Assembly: GCA_002480345.1 (NCBI GenBank)
Contig: DLBY01000058.1
Location: 1-9,828 of the forward strand
Origin: Phycisphaerales bacterium UBA7812
GTDB lineage: Bacteria > Planctomycetota > Phycisphaerae > Phycisphaerales > UBA1924
DNA: 9,828 bases
Reading direction: 5' to 3'
The stretch's first letter is position 1; each line of letters starts with the position of its first letter. The position numbers were made by a program, and so were the translations under genes. The notes beneath the pieces are model-generated. The model was not told where the DNA came from and ran no database searches. It was given only the letters and a program-made list of their open reading frames with translations. Shown here in pieces: positions 1-6,602 of the stretch.

Positions 1-506
<506 letters not shown>

Positions 507-682
507 CGCACACCTCCGAAGCTCTCACAGCATCAGCACCGCACCCGGTCCGCCCGTGGCACGCATCGCGACCCGATGCTAGATCCTCTGCGCTCCCCGC
601 TCGACCCCAGGGCGGACACGCGCGCGCCACCCGAACAACCAAGCTCCCAAGACACCCGATTCAGGGCAAATCAACCGCTTGT

Positions 683-697
683 GTTTGGAATTCAAAC
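683..697. repeat. Inverted repeat GTTTG-5-CAAAC
   Basis: GTTTG (683-687) and CAAAC (693-697) are perfect complements around the 5-base centre GAATT. The site is in the AT-rich island. It could be a small hairpin or a protein-binding site, and its function is unknown. Confidence 0.4.
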
Positions 698-722
698 GGG
701 TATCCGTGGCAAACTCCATGTT

Positions 723-736
723 AAATTGGGCAATTT
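723..736. repeat. Inverted repeat AAATTG-GG-CAATTT
   Basis: AAATTG (723-728) and CAATTT (731-736) are perfect complements separated by GG. Such a compact AT-rich dyad looks more like an operator than an RNA hairpin. It overlaps the putative -10 hexamer TAAATT at 722-727. It lies in the island upstream of the orphan terminator. Confidence 0.4.
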
Positions 737-812
737 TCAGCCAAATTATGAAGATTTCTTGAGTTCAGGGGCCCGGTAATCCGTATATTACTCAAGATCT
801 CTCTCTCCTCCA

Positions 813-849
813 GCGGGGCGCTGTCAAGCATGGCGCCTCGCTTTTTTTT
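813..849 (+). terminator. Intrinsic (Rho-independent) terminator without an obvious gene
   Basis: Positions 813-822 pair with 832-841 over 10 base pairs, two of them G-U, around a 9-base loop (823-831). The stem is followed directly by eight T residues (842-849). This is a textbook intrinsic terminator for rightward transcription. The upstream gene (Mrp ATPase) is transcribed leftward and the epimerase starts only at about 963, so the terminator must end an unrecognised short transcript or act as an attenuator in the epimerase leader. Confidence 0.8.
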
Positions 850-962
850 GCCCCTTCCGAGACCCTTTCAAAGACTAAACACTGGTCGCCCCGCGATCGC
901 GCCCCCCGCGCCGCGCGTACCCTCGCCCCTCGTCAGGTCGAAGCCCCATCGTGGAGTCAGTG

Positions 963-1955
963 GTGGACCGAGCCTTGGAACAGGAACGCATCGTCGTCAC
1001 CGGGTCGGCCGGGTTCATCGGGTCCCACCTCGCCCAGGCGCTCGTCGCCCGCGGTGCCGATGTCCTGGGGCTCGACAACCTCGACCCGTTCTATGACCCC
1101 GCGATCAAGCGCGCGAATCAGGACGCGACCCGGCGTGCCGCGGACAACGCGCCCGGCTCCTACACCTTCACCGAGGCCGATCTCTCCGAACCCGACGCGT
1201 TCGCGATCGCCGCGGAGCGTTTCCGTCCGACAGGGGTGATCCACCTCGCCGCGAAGGCGGGCGTGCGCCCCAGCATCGAGGATCCCGCGGGCTATGCGCG
1301 CGCGAATGTCGTCGCGACCAGCGAGGTCCTCACCGCCGCCCACGCGCTCGGGTGCGCGCGTGTCGTGCTCGCCTCGTCGAGTTCCGTCTACGGGAACGCC
1401 TCCACGGTTCCCTTCTCTGAGAATGACACCGCGATCGAGCCCATCAGCCCCTACGCCGCGACCAAGCGCGCCTGTGAACTCCTCGCCCACACCCACCACC
1501 ACCTGACCGGGCAGCCTGTCTCCTGCCTCCGGTTCTTCACCGTCTTCGGCCCGCGCCAACGCCCCGACCTGGCGATCGCCAAGTTCATGCGCCTCATCGA
1601 CGCGGGCGAACCCATCACGATGTTCGGCGACGGCTCGACCAGCCGCGACTACACCTACATCGACGACATCATCCGGGGCGTGCTGGCCGCCTACGAGCGG
1701 ACGCCGGACTTCGGATGCCGCGTCTGGAACCTGGGCAGCGACCGCCCGGTCCGCCTCGACGAGCTCATCGACGCGATCGCCCGGGTCGCGGGCAAGCAAC
1801 CCGTGATCAGGCATGAGGGCATGCAGCCGGGCGATGTCGACCGGACCTGGGCGGATGTGAGCCGGGCGCGCGACGAGCTCGGCTACGCGGCAACCACCCC
1901 GCTCGACGAAGGGCTGGCGGCGCAATGGGCGGCGCGCCCCATGCCGACCGCCTGA
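963..1955 (+). CDS. NAD-dependent epimerase, UDP-glucuronate 4-epimerase-like
   Basis: This is an extended short-chain dehydrogenase/reductase of 330 residues, a normal length. It shows the Rossmann motif TGSAGFIGSH (GxxGxxG, residues 14-20), the DNLDPFYDP segment typical of UDP-glucuronate epimerases, SSSSVYG, the catalytic pair Y164xxxK168 (SPYAATK), RFFTVFGPRQRPD and DYTYIDDI. The family inverts C4 of UDP-sugars with bound NAD in the cytosol; UDP-GlcA to UDP-GalA is the most likely reaction. A related UDP-glucose epimerase or dTDP-glucose dehydratase is possible. I prefer GTG at 963 because GGAG (953-956) lies 6 bases upstream; an in-frame GTG at 951 would add four residues. The gene is convergent with the acetyltransferase/glycosyltransferase operon and probably supplies an activated uronic acid to it. 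Confidence 0.9.
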   Translation: MDRALEQERIVVTGSAGFIGSHLAQALVARGADVLGLDNLDPFYDPAIKRANQDATRRAADNAPGSYTFTEADLSEPDAFAIAAERFRPTGVIHLAAKAGVRPSIEDPAGYARANVVATSEVLTAAHALGCARVVLASSSSVYGNASTVPFSENDTAIEPISPYAATKRACELLAHTHHHLTGQPVSCLRFFTVFGPRQRPDLAIAKFMRLIDAGEPITMFGDGSTSRDYTYIDDIIRGVLAAYERTPDFGCRVWNLGSDRPVRLDELIDAIARVAGKQPVIRHEGMQPGDVDRTWADVSRARDELGYAATTPLDEGLAAQWAARPMPTA

Positions 1956-1962
1956 TGTGTGC

Positions 1963-1994
1963 GTCGGGCGCCGACACGACACAGCACGACACAG
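1963..1994. repeat. Small hairpin and 10-bp tandem duplication
   Basis: Between the convergent epimerase and acetyltransferase genes, GTCGG (1963-1967) and CCGAC (1971-1975) form a 5-bp hairpin with a 3-base loop and no T tract. It is followed by CACGACACAG repeated exactly twice in tandem (1975-1984 and 1985-1994). The hairpin may be a weak bidirectional transcription stop. The duplication is probably a replication slip. Confidence 0.5.
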
Positions 1995-2016
1995 ACGGAC
2001 GACGGCGCCGCCCCCC

Positions 2017-2592
2017 TCAGCCCATCGGCGTGCAAAATGCGCCGAACTCGCGCGCGGGTTCCGCGAGCATCGCTTCGTGTGCCGCCCGCTCGTCTTCGCT
2101 CGCGAACCGATCGCGGATCTTTTTCGCGGGGACCCCGCCGTGGATCTCGTAGGGCGGGATGTCCTTGGTGACCACCGCTCCCGCCGCGACGATCGCGCCG
2201 GTGCCGATGGTCACGCCCGCCATGATCACGCACCCCGCGCCGACCCACGCGTCGTCCCCGATCACGGTGGGGCGCAGCTCGGGGCGACCCGCGAAGATCG
2301 TGGGCACCCCCGCCTTGTCGAACACATGGTCATCCCCCACGATCATCACGCGCGGGCCGAACATGACATACCGCCCCAGCTTCACCCTGGGCCCGATGAT
2401 CGCGCCGCGGGAGACGAAGCTGTACGCCCCCGCCTCGAACCCCGGCGCGATGCGCACATCCGCGGCGCAATAGAAGGTCGGGTCCACCTCGCGGAGCCCG
2501 AGCCTGCGGCGCCGGTACGCCATCCGCGCGTTCCGCGCGAACAGGTAGATCGCCTTGTTGGAGCGCAGCGTCCGCTTGATGGTCCCGAGCAT
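2017..2592 (-). CDS. Hexapeptide-repeat (left-handed beta-helix) acetyltransferase
   Basis: This 191-residue protein has a basic N-terminal stretch followed by hexapeptide repeats (about 45-150), such as AIIGPRVKLGRYVMFGP and WVGAGCVIMAGVTIGTGAIV. It ends in VVTKDIPPYEIHGGVPAKKIRDRF, the usual C-terminal signature of WcaF/CatB-type O-acetyltransferases. H89 in the GDDHVFD loop fits the catalytic histidine. The family works as trimers and moves an acetyl group from acetyl-CoA to a sugar hydroxyl or small acceptor in the cytosol. The ATG at 2592-2590 has AGGGGA 5 bases upstream, and the gene starts 12 bases after the stop of the preceding glycosyltransferase, so they are one operon. It probably acetylates a sugar of the glycan made by the neighbours. 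The exact acceptor cannot be read from the sequence. Confidence 0.88.
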   Translation of the reverse strand: MLGTIKRTLRSNKAIYLFARNARMAYRRRRLGLREVDPTFYCAADVRIAPGFEAGAYSFVSRGAIIGPRVKLGRYVMFGPRVMIVGDDHVFDKAGVPTIFAGRPELRPTVIGDDAWVGAGCVIMAGVTIGTGAIVAAGAVVTKDIPPYEIHGGVPAKKIRDRFASEDERAAHEAMLAEPAREFGAFCTPMG

Positions 2593-2604
2593 GCCCGTCC
2601 CCTG

Positions 2605-3861
2605 CTAATCCGCCGACGCGACCGCCGGACTTTCCGAAGAGCTCCCCGCGCGCGCCGTGGTATAGAGCGGCCCGTTGAACGCGGCGTACAGGTCGTCCGC
2701 CGAATCGCCGTCCATCGCCCGGTCGATCAGCACCCGCTGCGTCACCGGGTTGAAGAACCGCTCGATGATCGAGACGGGGCACACCCGCCCCCCACCGCTC
2801 ATCAGTTCCGCGTTCCCGACGCACGCGAGGATCTTCTCCGCGAGGTCCGCGGCATCCCCGTCCCGGAACACCGCCCCCGTCTCACCGGGCACCACCGCCT
2901 CGTACTCGGGACCCTGCGTCGAGACATCGTCATTGGTCACGAAGGGCGTCCGGTTCGCCATGCTGTGCATGACCGTCAGCCCCGCCGGGCCCGGGATGCA
3001 GCACAGGTGCGAGGCCGCGAACATCTCCGAGATCGCGTGCTCGTCGTAGCACGCGCCGAAGAAGTGCGCGCGCACGCCCATCGCCTCCGCCTTCGCCTCG
3101 AGCGCCGCCCGCTCGGGCCCGTCCCCAACGAACAGCAACGCGATGGGCGAACCTCTTTCGGCGCACAGCGCCGCCGCCTCGATCAGCATGTGCAGCTTCT
3201 TGGCGCGCTGCAGCCGCGTGATCGCGATGACCCCCGGGAGATCACCCGATCCGTAGCACGCCTCCCGGCGCGCCGCGATCGCGTCCGCGTCGAGCGACCC
3301 CCGCACCGCTCGCTGCCGGTCGTAATCCAGCGAGTTGTAGATCACATGCATCCGGTCCGGGTCGAACCCGTGCGACAGCCCGATCATCTTCGCGTAATGC
3401 CCGTAGAGAAGCAGGCCGTGCGCGAGGCGGTAGAAGGTGTTGCGGACCAGCGCCTTGAGCCCGCGCTCGTGCTGCTGCCAGCCGTGCGTCCAGAAGTAGA
3501 CCCGCTTCCCGCGCAGACGCCCGAGGATCGCCGCGAGCCACATCGTGGGCCACATCGCGTTGCCCAGCAGGATCAACGCGTCGTAGGTGCCCGAGAGCGC
3601 GAGCCCCAGCGCGCGCGGCTGCAGCATCAGCGGGCCCAGATACCGGCACGGCGCGCGCACGAACCGATCCTCCGGGATCGCGTCCGTCAGGCGGATGCCC
3701 TTGCCGTCGTCTTTCGTGTCGCCCGCGAAGTCGTAGGTGTGCCGGCCGTGCTCGAGCAGTTCGCGGAGCACCGCCTCGCGGTAGTGCGCGAAGTAGTGGT
3801 AGACGATGACCACCCGCTTGCCGCGCCCACCCGATCCGCGTTGTGTGCCACCCTTCGCCAA
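2605..3861 (-). CDS. GT4-family glycosyltransferase, non-canonical motif
   Basis: This GT-B fold sugar transferase has about 418 residues. It opens with RVVIVYHYFAHYREAVL (16-32), then FWTHG, IYNSLD, ITRLQRAKK (about 214-222; the R/K residues that usually bind the donor phosphates), LLFVGDGPE and GPEYEA. The canonical EX7E motif is replaced: GLTVMHSMANRTPFVT carries His299 where the second Glu normally sits. Similar spacing and motifs occur in the divergent transferase at 5207-6412, so the two look like paralogues. The start is uncertain. TTG at 3861 is preferred because GGAG lies 6 bases upstream. GTG at 3966 or 3900 would lengthen the protein through a segment with rare codons (ATA, ACA, CAA), and GTG at 3813 would begin right at the conserved strand. 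It is the middle gene of the minus-strand operon. Donor and acceptor are unknown. Confidence 0.85.
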   Translation of the reverse strand: MAKGGTQRGSGGRGKRVVIVYHYFAHYREAVLRELLEHGRHTYDFAGDTKDDGKGIRLTDAIPEDRFVRAPCRYLGPLMLQPRALGLALSGTYDALILLGNAMWPTMWLAAILGRLRGKRVYFWTHGWQQHERGLKALVRNTFYRLAHGLLLYGHYAKMIGLSHGFDPDRMHVIYNSLDYDRQRAVRGSLDADAIAARREACYGSGDLPGVIAITRLQRAKKLHMLIEAAALCAERGSPIALLFVGDGPERAALEAKAEAMGVRAHFFGACYDEHAISEMFAASHLCCIPGPAGLTVMHSMANRTPFVTNDDVSTQGPEYEAVVPGETGAVFRDGDAADLAEKILACVGNAELMSGGGRVCPVSIIERFFNPVTQRVLIDRAMDGDSADDLYAAFNGPLYTTARAGSSSESPAVASAD

Positions 3862-3921
3862 TGCAATCTCCAACCGCTCCGATCCGACCGCCTCGCGCAC
3901 TATCGGACCCGGATACTCGAG

Positions 3922-3943
3922 GCGGGCCCGGTCCAGGGCCCGC
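3922..3943 (-). other. Strong GC hairpin between two operon genes
   Basis: GCGGGCCC (3922-3929) and GGGCCCGC (3936-3943) form a perfect 8-bp stem with a 6-base loop. It lies in the roughly 110-base gap between the stop of the upstream glycosyltransferase (3974) and the preferred start of the next (3861). No U tract follows in the minus-strand transcript, so it is not a standard terminator. It may pause transcription or mark a processing or stability boundary. Confidence 0.45.
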
Positions 3944-3973
3944 TGCTGTATCGTCGCCCGCGCCACCCCGGCA

Positions 3974-5149
3974 TCACCCCGATCCGGGAGTTCCGCGGTG
4001 CGCGTCGTACAACGCTGCGCTCCGAGCCGCGATCGCAGGCCAAGTGTACCGGTCGAGCACCAACCGCCGCCCCGCGGCGCCCATCGATCGCCCCCGATCC
4101 TCGGCGCCGAGCACCGCGAGCAGGGCCTCCGCGATCGACCCCGCCTCGAGCGCACACAGGTGTCCGGCACCCGCCTCGATCGCTTCGGGGAAGTGGCACG
4201 CCTCGCTGATCACCACGGGGAGGCCCGCGGCCATCGCCTCGCAGATCGCGACGCTGAACCCCTCCTGCCGGCTCGGGAGGCAGAACACCGACGCGTCCGC
4301 GAGCGCCCCGAGCTTGTCGCGCCCATAGAGCGGACCGGTCAGCACGACACGACCCGCGACGCCGGCGCTGTTGATCGCCTGTTCGAACGCGGCCCGGGCG
4401 CCGCCGTCCGGCCCCACGACCACGAGCCGCACCCGCGGATCCGCCTGCGCCAGGCGCACGAACGCGGGCGCGAGAAGGTCCAACCCCTTCTTGTGGTGCA
4501 GCCTGCTGAGGAACAACACGAACGGGTCATCCCCCAGCACCGGGTGCTGCGATCGGAACGAGCCCGGCTCGGGCAGCGACCCGACCAACTCCGGGTTGAT
4601 CCCGTTGCCCAGAACCTCGATCGGGGACCCGAACCCGAACCGGCGCACGCACTCCGCCTCGTGGGGGTTGAGCGCGTGAACGAACGCGGCCCGCGCCATC
4701 GTCCGCCTCCCGACGAGCGCGAGATGAACGCGTTTGCGCGCCGCGCTCTGCGCCATCGACCATGCATCGAGCATGCCGTGGGGGCAGAGGCAATACGGGA
4801 TCCGTGCGCGCGCGAGCCCCCGGGCCGCGCCGTGCGGGACGGGCGACCACATCGAGTGCAGGTGCGCGAAATCGAAACCGCTCGATCGCTCCGCGACCCA
4901 GCGCCGCGCCCCCCGATTCAGGATCGATCCGAGCCCGCCTTCCGGCGCAACGGTCTCGATCCGCAGCGCCGACGCGCCGGGGATCGCGTCGAGCGATTCC
5001 CGGATCGCCTCCGCTCGCGAGGGCTCGTCGCGTGTCAGAATCGTGACCTCGTGCCCCAGCGCTGCCTGCGCGGCGCCCAGCAACTTGGGCACCGCGGGCG
5101 TCCCGCCGTGCGCCGGGTCGAGGGTCTCGGAGACATGCAGGATCCGCAT
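3974..5149 (-). CDS. GT4-family glycosyltransferase, canonical
   Basis: This 391-residue GT-B transferase begins MRILHVSETLDPAHGGTP, whose HGG loop is the usual N-terminal donor/acceptor site. It continues with HLHSMWSP and CPHGMLDAW, then NGINPE, LFLSRLHHKKGLD (R216, K220/K221 for the donor phosphates) and the full motif E296GFSVAICE304 with AMAAGLPVVIS. All catalytic landmarks of GT4 are present, so an active retaining enzyme using a nucleotide sugar is expected, at the cytosolic membrane face. It is the first gene of the minus-strand operon. The ATG at 5149-5147 has no Shine-Dalgarno sequence; TAGGAT lies 8 bases upstream, so the message is probably leaderless. The sugar transferred cannot be deduced. 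A mannosyl- or other hexosyltransferase of an exopolysaccharide or LPS pathway is likely. Confidence 0.92.
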   Translation of the reverse strand: MRILHVSETLDPAHGGTPAVPKLLGAAQAALGHEVTILTRDEPSRAEAIRESLDAIPGASALRIETVAPEGGLGSILNRGARRWVAERSSGFDFAHLHSMWSPVPHGAARGLARARIPYCLCPHGMLDAWSMAQSAARKRVHLALVGRRTMARAAFVHALNPHEAECVRRFGFGSPIEVLGNGINPELVGSLPEPGSFRSQHPVLGDDPFVLFLSRLHHKKGLDLLAPAFVRLAQADPRVRLVVVGPDGGARAAFEQAINSAGVAGRVVLTGPLYGRDKLGALADASVFCLPSRQEGFSVAICEAMAAGLPVVISEACHFPEAIEAGAGHLCALEAGSIAEALLAVLGAEDRGRSMGAAGRRLVLDRYTWPAIAARSAALYDAHRGTPGSG

Positions 5150-5157
5150 CGTTCGCG

Positions 5158-5163
5158 ATCCTA
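5158..5163 (-). promoter_or_regulatory. -10 hexamer TAGGAT for leaderless GT4 gene
   Basis: On the minus strand TAGGAT ends 8 bases before the ATG at 5149. No Shine-Dalgarno sequence intervenes and no clear TTGACA-type -35 is seen. With the usual 6-8 base distance to the start of transcription, the RNA would begin at or next to the A of the ATG. Confidence 0.5.
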
Positions 5164-5175
5164 CCCGATCCCCGT

Positions 5176-5190
5176 GCGCACGCGGTGCGC
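5176..5190. promoter_or_regulatory. Candidate operator in the divergent promoter region
   Basis: GCGCAC (5176-5181) and GTGCGC (5185-5190) form a perfect inverted repeat with a 3-base centre. It sits between the two back-to-back -10 hexamers (5158-5163 minus, 5193-5198 plus) in a 57-base gap. A regulator bound here could control both transcription units. This is inference from position and symmetry only, and short GC palindromes arise easily by chance in this base composition. Confidence 0.3.
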
Positions 5191-5192
5191 CC

Positions 5193-5198
5193 TACATT
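5193..5198 (+). promoter_or_regulatory. -10 hexamer TACATT for leaderless GT4 gene
   Basis: TACATT ends 8 bases before the ATG at 5207, with no Shine-Dalgarno sequence between. The arrangement mirrors that of the divergent gene on the other strand. Confidence 0.5.
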
Positions 5199-5206
5199 GC
5201 TTCTCG

Positions 5207-6412
5207 ATGCCACAGGCCGAGACCACCTCCGAGTCCGGGTCCGACCCGATCCGCGTCACGCTGGTGCAGCCCGCGCTGCCGGCGTACCGGGTGCCGGTGT
5301 TCCGAGAGCTCTCGGCCCGCGACGGCATCGACCTCACGCTCCGATACGCGACGCAGCCCGACCTCGCGAACGCGGCGCCCGTGGGGTTCCGCGCCGAGCC
5401 CATCAGGCAGACGACCCTGCGCATCGCGGGGCAGTCGATCATCGTCGTCCCCGAGCTGCTCTCGCTCGCGGATCCGCGGCGGTGCGATGTCCTGCTCGCG
5501 CCCTGGAACACTCGGTCCCTGCTGCTGCGCCCGACGCTCGCCCGCGCCCGCAAGCGCGGCGTCGGGACCGTTGTCTGGGGGCACGGCTACAGCAAGCAGG
5601 AGAGCCCCAAGCGGCTCGCGATGCGGGACGCGATCGCGTGCAAGGCCGATGCGGTCGTGTTCTACAACCACGGCGGCGCCGACGCCTTCCGTGCGCGCCA
5701 GCCCGCCTCTCTCGACGAGGGCGGGGGCGTCTTTGTCGCGATCAACAGCCTGGACCAGACGGAGATCCAGAGGGCCCGCGACGATTGGCTCGGCCGACCC
5801 GATGACCTCGCCGCGTTCCGCGCCGAGCAGGGCCTGGCTGCCGATCGCCCGGTCGCGGTGTTCGTCAGCAGGCTGCTCGCGCAGAACCGCGCCGAGCTGC
5901 TCATCGAGGCAACCGCGAAGCTGAACGAGCGCGGGGTGCCCCTGACCACCGTCATCATCGGCAAGGGACCCCATGCCGAGAGCCTCGAGCGGACGGTCCG
6001 GCAGCTCGACATGTCGGAACGCGTCCGCATGGTCGGCGCGATCTACGGTGAGCCCGCGATCGCGCCCTGGTTCCTCTGCGCCGATGTCTTCGCCTATCCC
6101 GTCAATATGGGTCTCAGCGCAATCCACGCGCTGGGGTACGGCCTGCCGATCGTGACGAGCGCCGACCCCACCGCCCACGGGCCCGAGTTCGAGGCGCTCG
6201 CACACGGCGAGAACGCGATGCTCCTCGAGGAACTCACCGCTGATGCCCTCGCGGACGCGATCGCGGCGGTCGTGGGTGACCCGGACCGTCAAAGCGCGAT
6301 GAGCGCCGCGGCCCGCGCGACGGTGCTCGAGCGATTCAATGTCCCCGTAATGGTCGACGGGCTCGAAGCCGCGATCCGGCACGCGTGGGGCAGAGTGACC
6401 GGTCATCAGTAA
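5207..6412 (+). CDS. GT4-family glycosyltransferase, divergent paralogue
   Basis: This 401-residue GT-B transferase includes RVTLVQPALPAYRVPVFREL (16-35), VVWGHGYSKQ (122-131), VAINSLDQTEI (177-187), VFVSRLLAQNRAELLIEA (218-235), TVIIGKGPH and GLSAIHALGYGLPIVTS with HGPEFEAL. It shares the WGHG, INSLD, IH/MH and HGPE-type landmarks with the protein at 2605-3861, so the two are probably paralogues. Two canonical GT4 features are altered. The second Glu of EX7E is His307, and the Lys usually found a few residues after SRL is Asn227 followed by Arg228. The fold is intact, so it is probably active but belongs to a diverged subfamily. The ATG at 5207 is preferred because homology begins soon after it and TACATT lies 8 bases upstream; there is no Shine-Dalgarno sequence. 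Sugar specificity is unknown. Confidence 0.88.
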   Translation: MPQAETTSESGSDPIRVTLVQPALPAYRVPVFRELSARDGIDLTLRYATQPDLANAAPVGFRAEPIRQTTLRIAGQSIIVVPELLSLADPRRCDVLLAPWNTRSLLLRPTLARARKRGVGTVVWGHGYSKQESPKRLAMRDAIACKADAVVFYNHGGADAFRARQPASLDEGGGVFVAINSLDQTEIQRARDDWLGRPDDLAAFRAEQGLAADRPVAVFVSRLLAQNRAELLIEATAKLNERGVPLTTVIIGKGPHAESLERTVRQLDMSERVRMVGAIYGEPAIAPWFLCADVFAYPVNMGLSAIHALGYGLPIVTSADPTAHGPEFEALAHGENAMLLEELTADALADAIAAVVGDPDRQSAMSAAARATVLERFNVPVMVDGLEAAIRHAWGRVTGHQ

Positions 6413-6422
6413 TCAGCAACGA

Positions 6423-6516
6423 AAGAGCCCAGAGCGTGAGCGCCGGGCCGACCGGCGGACGGAGCGTTTTTCGGCAATGGCGCACGACCACCCCGTCGCT
6501 CACGCTCCGGGCTCTT
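6423..6516. repeat. REP-like long inverted repeat between convergent genes
   Basis: Positions 6423-6442 and 6497-6516 are reverse complements at 19 of 20 positions (core GAGCGTGAGCG). The intervening 54 bases contain a second perfect stem, CGCCGG (6441-6446) with CCGGCG (6452-6457), followed a few bases later by TTTTT (6467-6471). The block lies just after the stop of the rightward GT4 gene. It could end transcription from both sides and also resembles paired repetitive extragenic palindromes in head-to-head arrangement. Confidence 0.7.
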
Positions 6517-6517
6517 G

Positions 6518-6536
6518 GCGTCCGGCGACCGGACGC
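6518..6536. repeat. Perfect 8-bp hairpin
   Basis: GCGTCCGG (6518-6525) and CCGGACGC (6529-6536) pair perfectly around the 3-base loop CGA. It directly follows the long inverted repeat and belongs to the same hairpin cluster. Confidence 0.6.
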
Positions 6537-6548
6537 ACATGCTGGGCG

Positions 6549-6574
6549 AGAGCGAGCCTCCGTTTCGCTCTTTC
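6549..6574 (+). terminator. Weak hairpin with short T run
   Basis: AGAGCGA (6549-6555) and TCGCTCT (6565-6571) form a 7-bp stem with a 9-base loop, followed by TT and then C. The T run is short, so this is at best a backup stop for the rightward transcript. Confidence 0.35.
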
Positions 6575-6602
6575 ATGTTCATTGGTCACTTCCCCATCCC
6601 CC

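Larger units (their letters stand above)
507..962. other. Gene-free divergent intergenic region with an AT-rich island
   Basis: This lies between the divergent Mrp ATPase and epimerase genes, and I see no credible protein gene in it. About 640-800 is clearly richer in A/T than the rest of the window and holds two inverted repeats. An intrinsic terminator pointing right follows at 813-849. Possible promoter hexamers on the plus strand are TAAATT (722-727) and TATATT (784-789); the latter has TTGAGT at 759-764, 19 bases upstream. For the minus strand, TAGCAT (581-576) could be the -10 element of the Mrp gene, giving a leader of about 60 bases. TACCCT at 918-923 could be the -10 element of the epimerase gene. 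These promoter readings are by eye and weak. Confidence 0.5.

Noticed and set aside
718..762. A 14-codon ORF (MLNWAIFSQIMKIS) as a possible leader peptide before the terminator
   Set aside because: There is no Shine-Dalgarno sequence, no run of regulatory codons and no visible anti-terminator pairing. Too short to support.
957..1982. A 341-codon frame antisense to the epimerase
   Set aside because: The plus strand encodes a clear epimerase; the antisense product has no recognisable motif.
3862..4170. N-terminal extension of the second minus-strand GT4 gene
   Set aside because: It overlaps the upstream GT4 coding region in another frame, is Arg/Gly/Cys-rich and shows no GT similarity.
1957..4209. 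A 750-codon open frame on the plus strand
   Set aside because: It lies opposite the acetyltransferase and GT4 genes, is Arg/His/Pro-rich with no domain, and results from GC-rich codons removing stops on the antisense strand.
3806..5206. N-terminal extension of the plus-strand GT4 frame
   Set aside because: The frame is open far upstream but is antisense to the canonical GT4 gene and low in complexity. Homology starts just after ATG 5207.
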